A DNA stretch of 64,000 nt from Rhizobium gallicum bv. gallicum R602sp (GTDB lineage: Bacteria > Pseudomonadota > Alphaproteobacteria > Rhizobiales > Rhizobiaceae), in contig NZ_CP006877.1 in the NCBI RefSeq assembly GCF_000816845.1, positions 3,226,001-3,290,000 of the forward strand, in the 5' to 3' direction. A model generated the notes under the pieces. It was given only the letters and a program-made list of their open reading frames with translations. It made no database searches and was not told where the DNA came from. Made by a program: the position numbers and the translations under genes. Positions 35,691-44,819 of this stretch are shown in pieces (position 1 is the first letter of the stretch; every line of letters begins with the position of its first letter).

Positions 35691-36263
35691 CTAGGCATCT
35701 TTCGGCAGCACTGAGCGAACCCTTGCGATGAAGACATGGAAGTCCTGCATGAAAGTGCGAAGGAAATCAGCGGTGGTGTCATTCATGACCTCACCGTCAT
35801 CGGTGATCAGCCCTGGTGTGAACTGGATGTAGGCTTCCGGGGCATTCATTTGGGGAGAGTTGCAGAAGCTAAGCACGCTGCGCAAATTCTGCTGGGCGAC
35901 TGCTGTGCCTATGGCGCCCGGCGAGGTGCCGATCACCGCTGACGGCTTGCGTGTAAACGAGTTGGTGCCGTAGGGGCGGCTAGCCCAGTCGATTGCGTTT
36001 TTCAGCCCGCCAGGTATGGATCGATTATATTCGGGCGTGACGAACAGCACGGCGTCGACGGCCGCGATTGCCGCCTTGAATGCCTTGCCAGCCGGCGGGT
36101 AGTCGGCGTCATAGTCGTAGCTGTAGAGCGGCAGGTCCTTGAAGGATATCTCCGACATTTCAAGTTCGGGCGGGGCAAACCGCACCAACGCCTTGGCGAG
36201 CTTGCGATTGATCGAGGCCTTGGCGAGGCTGCCGATGAAATAGCCTACTTTATGTGTGGTCAT
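35691..36263 (-). CDS. NADPH-dependent FMN reductase
   Basis: The product has 190 residues from MTTHKVGYFIGSLAKASINR. The flavodoxin-like fold is marked by 'GSLAKASINRKLAKAL' (FMN phosphate loop) and 'VLFVTPEYNRSIPGGLKNAIDWAS' (key: TPEYNRSIPGGLKNAIDW), the family signature. Such enzymes (chromate/quinone/azo reductase relatives) supply reduced FMN or reduce quinones by two electrons. It is 85 bp downstream of the nitroreductase and probably cotranscribed with it, which suits a role in removing reactive quinones or nitro compounds. Confidence 0.92.
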   Translation of the reverse strand: MTTHKVGYFIGSLAKASINRKLAKALVRFAPPELEMSEISFKDLPLYSYDYDADYPPAGKAFKAAIAAVDAVLFVTPEYNRSIPGGLKNAIDWASRPYGTNSFTRKPSAVIGTSPGAIGTAVAQQNLRSVLSFCNSPQMNAPEAYIQFTPGLITDDGEVMNDTTADFLRTFMQDFHVFIARVRSVLPKDA

Positions 36264-36348
36264 GGCGTTCTCCAATATCACGCATGCCAAAGGAAGTATC
36301 ATACCTAAGATTCATAGAAGGGTCTCTTGTCCTTTTGAGCCCAAGTAA

Positions 36349-37080
36349 CTAACCGCCGACGAACGTGACCGTCTCGGCGAGCGGGGCGCGGCCCGTACGG
36401 GGAAAACTTACCGCGGGGTCCTCGTACCCGATCGACATGCCGCAGAAGAGGATGAGCTCCTCCGGGGGTGACAGGACCTCTGCGACCGTCTCGCGAACCT
36501 GCGACCACGCCATCTGCGTGACACTGTGCAGTCCTTCGGCGCGGAGTAGCAGCATGATGGTCTGCAGATACATGCCGACATCGGCCCATTGGGGCCGGCC
36601 CAAGTCACGGTCGATGTAGCAAAACAGGGCGGCGGGCGCGCCGAAACAGTTCCAGTTGGCGATGGCTGCCCGCTGCCGCGCCTCCCAGTCTTCGCGCGCA
36701 ATGCCAAGCGCACTGTAGCGCTCCTTGCCGAAGGCGGATCGGCGCTCCGCGTACGGAGACTTCAGCTCGGTCGGGTACATCTTGTACTGCCGCTTGTCCC
36801 AAGGGTCGCCATGAGCCACGCGCTCGACGGCGTTCGTCTTGAGCTCGGCCAGCGGCGCGCCCGTCAGCACGTAGGTGTTCCACGGCTGGATGTTTGATCC
36901 GGACGGCGACCAAGCTGCGGCGGACAGCACGCGCTCAAGCACCTCCCTCGACACAGGCTCGTCCTTGAATGCGCGCACCGCCCGGCGGCTTGTGACTGCC
37001 TCATATACGTCAATGGTCGCCTCCATAGCGCCGGCCATTCGTTTCGGTCTATCGGGGTGTGAGGTATTGTCCATACTCAT
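36349..37080 (-). CDS. Nitroreductase-family flavoprotein
   Basis: The product has 243 residues. The nitroreductase marks are 'VTSRRAVRAFKDEPVSREVLERVL' (key: SRRAVRAFKDEPV), 'AAWSPSGSNIQPW' for FMN binding, 'DVGMYLQTIMLLLRAEGL' and 'GMSIGYEDP'. These enzymes reduce nitroaromatics, quinones or flavins using NAD(P)H. Two ATGs (MSMDN) are candidates; GAGAGG suits both. The first nine residues, MDNTSHPDR, and their DNA match the leader of the MBL gene at 33384-34301, suggesting a recombined 5' end. Confidence 0.92.
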   Translation of the reverse strand: MSMDNTSHPDRPKRMAGAMEATIDVYEAVTSRRAVRAFKDEPVSREVLERVLSAAAWSPSGSNIQPWNTYVLTGAPLAELKTNAVERVAHGDPWDKRQYKMYPTELKSPYAERRSAFGKERYSALGIAREDWEARQRAAIANWNCFGAPAALFCYIDRDLGRPQWADVGMYLQTIMLLLRAEGLHSVTQMAWSQVRETVAEVLSPPEELILFCGMSIGYEDPAVSFPRTGRAPLAETVTFVGG

Positions 37081-37348
37081 GGTCCTCTCCAATGAAAGAA
37101 CACAAGGGGCAAAACGCCTTTAACTGACGGCTTTTCCTTGGGTTGGGTTATGGTTTGATCAGCGTTATTGCCGATCGGCTAAATCTCTTCCTTTCGCTGG
37201 ACAGGTTGTTGCCGTCCTGCGGTTCTCGAACCAATCTCCAATGCGTGACCTGATGCGTTAGCTTCGGTCACAGAGTGACGTTCGGCTCCCGGTTTCCCAT
37301 TCTCCTCAAGGAGCGCAACCCGGACCTGCCGGGCTCGCTAGTAGACCA

Positions 37349-38414
37349 TCAGGACAACCGGGATATCGTCGACGCGCCTTCCATGGGGCTTTCGCCGCGC
37401 CGCTCGTAAGCGCGCTGGTCACGCAGGATCTGGAAGGCGATCGTCAAAAGCTTGCGCGCGATGGCAACACGCGCCTTGTTCACTCCTCTGATCTTCAGAT
37501 GCTCGTATTGGGCGCGAAGCTGTGCATCGCTGGCAATGGCCGGTGCCACCGCCTCGACGAAAGCCCAGCGCAGCCACTTGTTGCCCTGCTTGATGATCTT
37601 GCCGTGAAAGGTCTTGCCGCCGGAGGAATAGGTCGACGGCACCAGTCCGGCATAGGCGGCAAGCTTCTTCGGATTGCGGAATCGACCGACATCATCGATC
37701 TCCGCATCGATCAGCCGGGCGAAGAACTCGCCGATGCCGGGGATCGTCTTCAACAGCTTCACATTGCCATTAACCTTGGTCATTGCCCGGATCGTTGCTT
37801 CCGACTGCTTGATCCGCACATCGATGTCGCCGATGAAGTCGAGACCGCGGTCAATCTGGATGCGGTCGATCTCCGAGACCTTGACCTGCGCCAGCTGGAT
37901 GCGGCCGGCCTTGCCGAACAGGTCGCCGAGCTTCTTCAACTGCGCCGTCTGCTCCGGATAGCGATCAAACACCGTGACGATGCGGTTCTTCGTCATCGTC
38001 CGCAGCCGCACGTAAAACATCCGCTCACGCAGGGCGATGCGCAGCTCGCGGGCTCGCTCTCCAGGTGCCCAGGCCTCCGGCACCAGGTCGGCTCTGAGCA
38101 GGTGCGCCAGCACCGTCGCATCGATCTTGTCAGTCTTGATCTTGGCATCGGCGATCGCCTTGACCTTCCACGGATGGGCGAGGACGACATCATCACAAAT
38201 GTCGTCGAGCCAGTTGTAGATCACCATCCAGTTGCGCGTCCTCGACAACCGCATGCGAGTTGTCGCGATAGCGTTCGAGAAAGCCGCCAAGCGACTGGCG
38301 GTCGTTCTTCACCCGGCCGGATCTGAGCGTCTTGCCGCTGCTGTCCTGCACCACCAGGTGGCTGTAGGATTTGTGATAGTCGACGCCGATATGGTAATCA
38401 TAAGAGGCAGTCAT
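37349..38414 (-). mobile_element. IS110-family insertion sequence transposase, frameshifted
   Basis: The N-terminal part (from MTASYDYHIGVDYHKSYSHLV at 38414) carries the DEDD-type catalytic 'GVDYHKS', and the sense passes near 38235 from '...DNSHAVVED' to another frame, 'TRNWMVIYNWLDDICDDVVLAHP' (key: NWMVIYNWLDDICDDV). The C-terminal part has the IS110/IS1111 transposase_20 motif 'LLKTIPGIGEFFARLIDAEI' (key: IPGIGEFFARLI) and 'FRNPKKLAAYAGLVP'. One frameshift makes the gene inactive unless recoded. Family members lack clear terminal repeats, so the ends are undefined; flanks 37100-37348 and 38415-38540 may belong to it. Confidence 0.85.
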
Positions 38415-38504
38415 GCTTCCAACTCCCTTGTTGAGATGTATGAAACCCCAATAAGGTAAGCCGAAAGGCTGGAAGCGTGACTGTCCCTCGATCATCACCT
38501 GCAT

Positions 38505-39250
38505 CTCAGTGATCCGTTCTATCGGTGGAGGCGGCCTCTTTCATGTCACCTCCTCATGACTGTCCTGATGTCGTTCGTTATCTCCGTTCGCAATGGAGGC
38601 GTAAATCATACCGTGGTCTAGGAGGTGTACATCAAATGTATATGAGGGATCGATGCATCCGAAGGGCATGTGGCCGAAGCATCGCTGAAACCCCGCACCA
38701 CCCCGACCTTGGGTACCGCCCTTGAACGGCGCGGTTGTCATCTTCTTCATCTGCAAGCCGACAGACCCGGGATTATCCGTGATGACAAGGTGGAGAGCGC
38801 CCTCATCCATGTCGAGGCGAACCACAGCGATCCGCAGCTTCAATTTAGATCGAGGTGCGGCGAGCCTTGGCGAATCCCCGATCAGTCGCGATGAACCGCT
38901 CCAGCATAGGCACGATTGAGTTGCGCGGGCAATTCCGGCGACCGCCTTTGATAGCTGCGTTCCGGCCGCACTCGTTAATTGTGCTATCTTGCGATTAAGT
39001 GACGATGCGATAAATACCGGCGGCCGCCAAAGAACGCCTTTCCTTTGGTCGGTTAGAGAATTGGCTCCATCCTCGAGCTGCCAGCCCTCGCTTCTGCAGA
39101 GCCGCCAATCCCGGATACGTGGCGACCCGAGGCCCAGGCGATACTCGAATGGCGCCCGGGTCTCGCCGTATACCTACGAGCACCGTTCGACCTGAAACTG
39201 GAGTGTGAATACGGGGAGCGATCATCGGCTTCGACCGGCTCGGGACGGTT
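38505..39250. other. Gap without recognisable gene
   Basis: About 740 bp between the IS110 relic and the next fragment. Frames of up to 100 codons occur, for example 38541-38843 on the minus strand, but none shows a known motif, a good ribosome-binding site or a signal sequence. Probably eroded DNA. Confidence 0.4.
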
Positions 39251-39590
39251 CTATATTCGCGATCCGGGCCAATAGTAGTAGCTGAGGTCGATGCGGATCC
39301 CGTGGTGCGCCTCCACCTTCGGCGTCGATACCCAGTCGCTCCGCGCGATGCAATGCGTCCGGCTTCCCCTCTGCGGCGGCAAGCCAGGACACCTGGTCCG
39401 GAAGGCATACAGATCGCGGCCTAATATCCATGCGAACTCCATCGGAAGGACATTGTTGCAGCCCGTGTTGACGTGCACGCCGACGTCGAAGCCGTCTGCG
39501 GCATAAGGAAGAGTCTTTCTGGGCGACAAGCCGCCATTCGGGTAAACCCACGCGGTGGCGCGGTAGTATTCCCACGCGGCGAGCAAGCAC
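39251..39590 (-). pseudogene. Secreted polysaccharide-deacetylase-like protein, internal fragment
   Basis: The frame includes 'WVYPNGGLSPRKTLPYAADGF', 'FDVGVHVNTGCNNV', 'FRTRCPGLPPQRG', 'SRTHCIARSDW' and 'GIRIDLSYYYWPG'. This sequence of motifs (ADGFDxGxHVNTGC ... RTHCIxWSDW ... GIRxDxxYYYWPG) occurs in large secreted or surface proteins related to polysaccharide deacetylases. Both ends are missing and there is no start or signal peptide, so it is an internal fragment of a lost gene. Confidence 0.55.
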
Positions 39591-39665
39591 CCCTTCGGCT
39601 CGGCGGGCTTAAGCCGGTCGAAGGAGTCCTCGAATTCCGCTGGGCGTGCCGTCCGTACGGAAATA

Positions 39666-40073
39666 TTACTTCACCGGCATGACGACCGGAGCATCCTTGT
39701 TCTTCAGCAGCACAACGATAAATTTCGCCGGTTTGGACGTGCTCGCGTTGCGACTGACCAAGTGAATGTCGGAAGGGCCTTCATAGTAAGTCTCCCCTGG
39801 CGACAAGGTGACTTCTTTTTCACCTTTCACCTGCATCACAATGGAGCCTTCCAGAACGTAGACGAATGCATTTGCGTCGTGCCTGTGGATAGGGTCTGAA
39901 CCTCCCGGCCCATACTCGACCGATATCATTAGCCCTTCCTTGCCAGGATAATTTGGAAGATCCTTTTGCATGAGGGATGTGACCTTTGCACCATTTTCAG
40001 CCGCAATGCCGGGCAAGGTGCCAAGTAGAGAAGCGGTCGCGGAGACAAAAAGCGAGAAGAGAACTGCTTTCAT
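39666..40073 (-). CDS. Secreted cupin-domain protein, copy 2
   Basis: The product has 135 residues from MKAVLFSLFVSATASLLG, a signal peptide cleaved near GIAA. The cupin motifs are 'GGSDPIHRHDANAFVYVLEGSI' (key: HRHDANAFVYVLEG) and 'LSPGETYYEGPSDIH'. It resembles the cupin at 31999-32424 in signal, length and metal residues. It is the last gene of a leftward pair with the NAD(P)-binding protein, in the same order as in copy 1. Ligand unknown. Confidence 0.85.
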   Translation of the reverse strand: MKAVLFSLFVSATASLLGTLPGIAAENGAKVTSLMQKDLPNYPGKEGLMISVEYGPGGSDPIHRHDANAFVYVLEGSIVMQVKGEKEVTLSPGETYYEGPSDIHLVSRNASTSKPAKFIVVLLKNKDAPVVMPVK

Positions 40074-40153
40074 CGTCGAAATCCTTTTGGTTTGTCGAAT
40101 TGTTTGCATAAATGCGTTTCGAGCTCGAACAACCCGTTGTTCGAGGCCTGGGC

Positions 40154-40909
40154 TTACTTCGGCTGCCGGGACTGTCGGAACCATTCCTCAAACCCGATCT
40201 TGCCGAGCCGTGCACCGTCGCCAGGCACCAGCGACTGGTCATTCAGTTTAGTGCCGAAATAACGAGCATGAACATCAGCTTCGACAGTCCGCGGGTCATT
40301 GCTTGCTTTCAGATACCGCGCAACGATCTCGTTCATGGGAGCGCGCTCGGGACCCGCAATCTCGATCGTGCCGTTGAGCGGCCTGCAGAGGACAACGTCG
40401 GCCATGGCATCGGCAACGTCGTCCGATGCGATAGGCTGGAAAAATGCAGGCGAGAGCCGCGCGACGGTACCGACAGTTGCTTCATCGGCAATGCCCTGCA
40501 GGAATTCGAAGAACTGCGTGGAATGGACGATTGTGTAGGGGATCGGCGAAGCTTTGATGAGTTTTTCCTGGACAAGTTTGGCCCTCATATAGCCGCTTTC
40601 CGGCAGCCTTTCCGTTCCTACAATGGATAGGGCAATATGATGCTTCACTCCGGCCTTTGCTTCGGCCGCCAGCAGATTATGGCCAGCCGTTTCGAAGAAT
40701 TCCAAAACCGCTTTGTCTTCGAAAGAAGGCGAGTTGGCGAGATCAAGCACGACGTCGCAACCTGTCAGCGCTTCAGCAAGACCTTCGCCGGTGATCGTAT
40801 TTACCCCGGAGTTTGGTGAGGCAGCCAGAACATCGTGTCCCTTGGCCCGCAACCGCGCAACAGTCTTTGAACCTATAAGGCCGGTCCCGCCGATCACAAC
40901 AATTTTCAT
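40154..40909 (-). CDS. Atypical SDR / NmrA-like NAD(P)-binding protein, copy 2
   Basis: The product has 251 residues with the same architecture as the protein at 32488-33240: 'MKIVVIGGTGLIGSKTVARL', 'LANSPSFEDKAVLEFFETAGH', 'HIALSIVGTERLPESGYMRAK' (key: SIVGTERLPESGYMRAK) and 'FQPIASDDVADAM'. The classical SDR Tyr-Lys pair is absent. It precedes the second cupin gene by 80 bp. The pair is a diverged duplicate of 31999-33240; the relative similarity at protein level, with silent changes throughout, points to an old duplication or separate acquisition rather than a recent copy. Confidence 0.88.
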   Translation of the reverse strand: MKIVVIGGTGLIGSKTVARLRAKGHDVLAASPNSGVNTITGEGLAEALTGCDVVLDLANSPSFEDKAVLEFFETAGHNLLAAEAKAGVKHHIALSIVGTERLPESGYMRAKLVQEKLIKASPIPYTIVHSTQFFEFLQGIADEATVGTVARLSPAFFQPIASDDVADAMADVVLCRPLNGTIEIAGPERAPMNEIVARYLKASNDPRTVEADVHARYFGTKLNDQSLVPGDGARLGKIGFEEWFRQSRQPK

Positions 40910-41136
40910 AACGGATGTCCCTCAAAAAATGAAAGTTTCGGACCATTTCGAACGCTTCGAACAATGCCGGGAGAGACAAATCCATTCTATCGTGCAAGGA
41001 GCGTAAAGTTCTAATCGCCGGGTTTAGTCGACCCATCCTCAAGTCTAGTCTAGGAACGGGTGATACGAGTGTTGCCGTCGCGCGCGAGGAAGCGTTTAAC
41101 CCTTTCCCGGTTCCCATTTCCTATAGAGCGGCGACT

Positions 41137-41265
41137 CTCACCATGCGTCGAGCATGTAAACCCGCATTTCGGTTTCGCCATGTGAGCGAGGATCGCTCGC
41201 ATGCATGTAGATACAAAAGGCGCAGCCATTGATCTGCGAGGCACGTAATTTGACGAGCTCGCCAA
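41137..41265 (-). pseudogene. AhpD-like carboxymuconolactone decarboxylase fragment
   Basis: Read leftwards the frame gives 'ELVKLRASQINGCAFCIYMHA' (key: LRASQINGCAFCIYMH), 'SDPRSHGETEMRVYMLDAW', stop. This is the CxxC redox centre of AhpD/CMD-family peroxidase-like proteins (R.SQINGCAFCVDMH...A...GE...R...L..W). Both ends of the gene are missing. In relatives this protein is part of peroxide or quinone defence. The remaining 40910-41663 region, about 750 bp, has no other recognisable gene. Confidence 0.68.
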
Positions 41266-41663
41266 GACTGGGCTCCAGTCACCTCCCGAAATGGCCAGGC
41301 TATTGTGCAAACGGCGGGAAATTCGCCCCCTGCAAGATCTCCAAGCGCTTTTGGAAGAGAGCTAGAACCGTTATCGAAATATGATCGCTCCTATACCAAT
41401 TCCAGTCTGGCAGGTGCGGCCAGCATGCGCGGTACCGGGTCGGTGGAAGGCCGACGAGCGAATCAAGCTGGGTCATAAATGAACGTTGCATCTCGCCTGA
41501 TCTATTCAGTCGCTGACCTCCAGCGCGTGTTGCCGCGATCGTGGCGATAGAACCTATACCGAGGTATGGCTCGTACTACCTCTTGACCCCATAGATCGCA
41601 AACACGGCTCGACATAGCGTCGTAGATGCCGCGTCTAAGGCGGTGGTGAGAAGGAGAGCTAAC

Positions 41664-42581
41664 ATGGATTTCGAGCTTACCCCACACTCTGTTCGAATGG
41701 GTACCGACGACTTGGTTCCGTCACGCTACGCGCTGCGGATCGGCGAGATTGATGTACTAGTGGTCAGCGATGGTGTGCTAACGCTCCCGGGCGCGATGTT
41801 GGGCCACAACGCCGAGCCGGCTGTGCGGGCGGCCTGGCTGGATTACAATTTCCTGCCCACTGACACGCTCGATTGGGGGCTGAACGTGGTCGTGGTACGT
41901 AGCGGCGACCGGACCATACTTATCGATGCTGGGCTGGGGGACGACCCGAACTTAAACTTGCCGCGAGCCGGACAGTTGGCGCATAGATTGGAGGCCGCCG
42001 GCATCCATCTTGCGTCCGTCACCGACGTGGTGCTTACCCATATGCACATGGACCATATTGGCATGCTGCTCGTCGACGGCGTGAAGGACCAACTGCGTCC
42101 GGATCTGCGAATCCACGTGGCGGCCGCCGAGGTGGAGTTTTGGACGCACCCCGATTTCTCCCACGTCTCCATGCCGCAGGGGTTCCCGGACGCGCTGCGG
42201 GCGGCGGCCAAGCGGTTCGCGGAAGAGTACCGCAGCAATCTGCAGACGTTTGAGGAGGAGCACAAGGTTGCACCAGGGGTGGTCGTCACCCGTACCGGCG
42301 GCCACACCCCGGGCCACAGCGTGGTGCGCCTCGCGTCCGACGGCGACCGGCTGATGTTCGCCGGCGACGCCGTGTTCGCGGTCGGGTTCGAGCACCCCGA
42401 CTGGTTCAACGGCTTCGAACATGACCCCGAGGAGGCGGCGCGCGTTCGGGTCCGTCTCTTGCGGGAGCTGGCGGCGAGCGGCGAACTGCTGGTGGCCACT
42501 CACCTGCCGTTCCCATCCGTCGGACATGTGGCGGTCGACGGCGACGCCTTTCGTTGGGTACCGCTATTCTGGGACTACTGA
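41664..42581 (+). CDS. Metallo-beta-lactamase-fold hydrolase, copy 2
   Basis: The product has 305 residues from MDFELTPHSVRMGTDDL, with AAGGAGA 7 bases before the ATG. From residue 14 to the end it is closely similar to the protein at 33384-34301: 'DLVPSRYALRIGEIDVLVVSD' (shorter: SRYALRIGEIDVLVVSDGV), 'LTHMHMDHIG' (metal ligands), 'GGHTPGHSVVRL', 'FAGDAVFAVGFEHPDWFNGF'. The N-termini differ. It points away from the second cupin/SDR pair, unlike copy 1, where all three genes are collinear. Substrate unknown. Confidence 0.9.
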   Translation: MDFELTPHSVRMGTDDLVPSRYALRIGEIDVLVVSDGVLTLPGAMLGHNAEPAVRAAWLDYNFLPTDTLDWGLNVVVVRSGDRTILIDAGLGDDPNLNLPRAGQLAHRLEAAGIHLASVTDVVLTHMHMDHIGMLLVDGVKDQLRPDLRIHVAAAEVEFWTHPDFSHVSMPQGFPDALRAAAKRFAEEYRSNLQTFEEEHKVAPGVVVTRTGGHTPGHSVVRLASDGDRLMFAGDAVFAVGFEHPDWFNGFEHDPEEAARVRVRLLRELAASGELLVATHLPFPSVGHVAVDGDAFRWVPLFWDY

Positions 42582-42602
42582 CCTATTAGCTGGGTTAGGG
42601 CC

Positions 42603-42649
42603 GCACTAGGGCGCGTATTCACAACGTTGATGACCCCTCGCCCTAGTGC
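42603..42649. repeat. Long hairpin, 11-bp arms, after MBL copy 2
   Basis: GCACTAGGGCG (42603-42613) pairs perfectly with CGCCCTAGTGC (42639-42649), with a 25-base loop, and CAAAAAGATAT follows. It begins 22 bp after the MBL stop. It may end that transcript, although the A-run suits the opposite direction better. The rest of 42650-43100 shows no recognisable gene. Confidence 0.5.
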
Positions 42650-43100
42650 CAAAAAGATATCAATAACCCCAGCGATTGTGCCTAACACCTGCATTCGATG
42701 GTCTGGATATGTGGCATGGCCGCGAACCGCGAAGATCTTTTACTGTTTCCATGAAACGATGAAACGATCTAGACGACCGCATGCGTTTGTACAACTGGTC
42801 GATCGCTGCCTCGTACGACACCGCCCGTAACCGGCTTAGGCTTCGGCTTCCCTACAGTGAGCAGGTCGATCATCTTCGCGCCGCACCGGTTGTGCTCCGG
42901 CAGCATGCATCTGTGGGGGTTTCTGCTCGGGATCGATCCGGCATTCAAGCGGCGTGTCATGGGCGGTACATAGGGTGACGCCACCCATTTTGCTCTTCGG
43001 CCGCAAACCGCTGCTCTACCATTGCGTGGTTCGGATAGTGCTGCTTTGCTCACCGCAGCAAGTGGCCCTTCGCGGCATTTCGCAGCGACGCAACAGTACC

Positions 43101-43793
43101 CTAGTTCGCGCCGAACTCGCGTATCGACGCGGGCAGCGTTTCCCATGCCCGGATCAGCTCGCCGACGGAAGCGACCTCCATCTTGCGCATGACATTGCCG
43201 CGATGCAGCTTTACGGTCACTTCACTGATGCCGAGGTCGAAGGCGATCTGTTTGTTGAGGCGTCCGCGCGCCACTTCATACAGAACTTCGCGCTCGCGTG
43301 GCGTCAGCGAATGAAGGCGTTCGACGTTGCGCTTGACGATCACGGATTCCTCCCGCCGCGCAGCATCCATCGCAATGCCCCTAATCACAGCGTCAAGTAG
43401 CGTTTGGTCCCGTACGGGCTTCGTGAGAAAGTCCACGGCGCCGGCCTTCATCGCCTGGACGGTCATCGGAATGTCGCCATGCCCGGTCAGGAAGATGATT
43501 GGCGTGGGGCTGCCATTTTGGGCCAGATGATGCTGCAGGTCCAGACCGCTCACTCGTGGCATGCGAACATCGAGGATCAAGCAGCCGGGGCTGTCCAAGA
43601 CGTTGGTGTCCAGCATTTCCCCGGTCGAGGCAAAGCAAACAGGCTTGAATCCGGCCGACAGGATCAACTCCGACAGCGCCTCCCGCATGGACGCATCGTC
43701 ATCGACAATGATGACGAGCGGCTGCTCTGCTTCGCTTTTGCTCTGCTGTGACAGGGGCGCCAATCTCCCAACGAACGACTGGTCAACTCTCAT
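43101..43793 (-). CDS. FixJ-family response regulator (a)
   Basis: The product has 230 residues from MRVDQSFVGRLAP, with GGAGG at good spacing. The receiver domain ('VIIVDDDASMREALSELI', phospho-Asp in 'LILDVRMP', 'TGHGDIPMTVQAMKAGAVDFLTKP' (key: GHGDIPMTVQAMKAGAVDF)) is followed by a LuxR/FixJ HTH ('LTPREREVLYEVARGRLNKQIA', 'ISEVTVKLHRGNVMRKMEV'). It is the last gene of a four-gene overlapping operon; it is closely similar to the regulator at 48938-49696. Phosphorylation is expected from the upstream kinase. Targets unknown. Confidence 0.95.
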   Translation of the reverse strand: MRVDQSFVGRLAPLSQQSKSEAEQPLVIIVDDDASMREALSELILSAGFKPVCFASTGEMLDTNVLDSPGCLILDVRMPRVSGLDLQHHLAQNGSPTPIIFLTGHGDIPMTVQAMKAGAVDFLTKPVRDQTLLDAVIRGIAMDAARREESVIVKRNVERLHSLTPREREVLYEVARGRLNKQIAFDLGISEVTVKLHRGNVMRKMEVASVGELIRAWETLPASIREFGAN

Positions 43794-44172
43794 GATCATC
43801 CTCCATGTTTCGATTGGTTAAGGCGTTGTCCACGGCAGCCAGCAAGACCTCGGCATCGAAGGGCTTGCGGAAAAACCCGCTGATGCCGCGGGCGCGATCC
43901 TGATCCGCAATCTCGTGGCGGCCGGTGATCAGGAACACCGGCAGCTCCGGCCGCACCTTCTTCACCCAATCACGAAGTTCAAAGCCGTCCATGCCTGGCA
44001 TGCCGATGTCGGTGATGAGCAAGTCCACGCCCGACAGCCCGCTGATGAGTAGCGACCCCGCGGACGAGAAGCTGTGGGCAGCATAGCCCGCGGACTCCAG
44101 AAGGTCCTCCAGCGACTCGAGCAGTCTTGGATCGTCATCAACAATCGCCACGACAGGTCTTCGCTTGCTCAC
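43783..44172 (-). CDS. Single-domain response regulator
   Basis: The product has 129 residues: a receiver domain alone, with acidic pocket 'VAIVDDDPRLLESLEDLLE', phospho-Asp in 'LLITDIGMPGMDGFEL', Thr in 'LITGRHE', and Lys in 'FFRKPFDAEVLL'. With no output domain it probably acts as a phosphate sink, relay or interaction switch. It overlaps its upstream neighbour by 4 bp and its downstream neighbour by 11 bp. A decayed copy of its 3' half lies at 48735-48924. Confidence 0.93.
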   Translation of the reverse strand: MSKRRPVVAIVDDDPRLLESLEDLLESAGYAAHSFSSAGSLLISGLSGVDLLITDIGMPGMDGFELRDWVKKVRPELPVFLITGRHEIADQDRARGISGFFRKPFDAEVLLAAVDNALTNRNMEDDHES

Positions 44173-44819
44173 GCTCCACTCCCCCCTGCTCGGCGCGAGT
44201 GGGTGATCGGTATTTCCAATCGCTCCGCGATACGTACGAGATCAGCGAGCGACGCCGCTGCCATTTTGTGCATCACATTCCTTCTATGGATTTCCAGCGT
44301 GACCTCGCTGATCCCCAGCTCCGCGGCGGCCTGCTTGTTGAGAAGTCCACTCACCACGAGCGGCAGCACCTCGCGTTCGCGCCGCGTCAGGTCTAAATAG
44401 CGTTGCCTCAGCACGCCGACGTCGGCGCGTTCCGATCTCTTTTCCCGATCCTGGGCGATCGCCGCATCGATTGCGGCCATGAGGTCCGAATCACTGAAGG
44501 GCTTGGTTAGAAAATCCACGGCGCCGTGCTTGATCGCGCGCACCGAGGACGGGATGTCACCATGCCCTGTTATGAAAACGATCGGCGGATGTTCGCCCGC
44601 GGCGATCTGCCTCTGCAGATCGAGGCCGTTGATATCCGGCAATTCAACGTCGAGGATGAGGCAGGAAGGGACGTCCGGCTTGTCCGCGCTGACATAATCG
44701 CCGGCCGATCCGAATGCGATGGCGCGCATGCCGTGGGAGGCAAGCAGCTCGCTGAGCGCCTCTCGCATGCGTTCATCGTCATCCACGATGAAGACGATTT
44801 GATCGTCCGTCGCCATCAC
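44169..44819 (-). CDS. FixJ-family response regulator (b)
   Basis: The product has 216 residues: receiver ('VFIVDDDERMREALSELLASHG', phospho-Asp in 'CLILDVELPDINGLDLQ', 'GHGDIPSSVRAIKHGAVDFLTKPF', key: HGAVDFLTKPF) and LuxR-type HTH ('LTRREREVLPLVVSGLLNKQ', 'ISEVTLEIHRRNVMHKM'). It overlaps the histidine kinase stop by 4 bp, so it is the immediate partner and its translation is coupled to the kinase. It differs clearly from the other two FixJ-like proteins here. Confidence 0.95.
   Translation of the reverse strand: MMATDDQIVFIVDDDERMREALSELLASHGMRAIAFGSAGDYVSADKPDVPSCLILDVELPDINGLDLQRQIAAGEHPPIVFITGHGDIPSSVRAIKHGAVDFLTKPFSDSDLMAAIDAAIAQDREKRSERADVGVLRQRYLDLTRREREVLPLVVSGLLNKQAAAELGISEVTLEIHRRNVMHKMAAASLADLVRIAERLEIPITHSRRAGGSGA

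Noticed and set aside
37349..38504. Programmed frameshifting between the two IS110 frames
   Set aside because: IS110 elements normally have a single ORF, and there is no slippery heptamer near 38235. Mutation is the simpler explanation.
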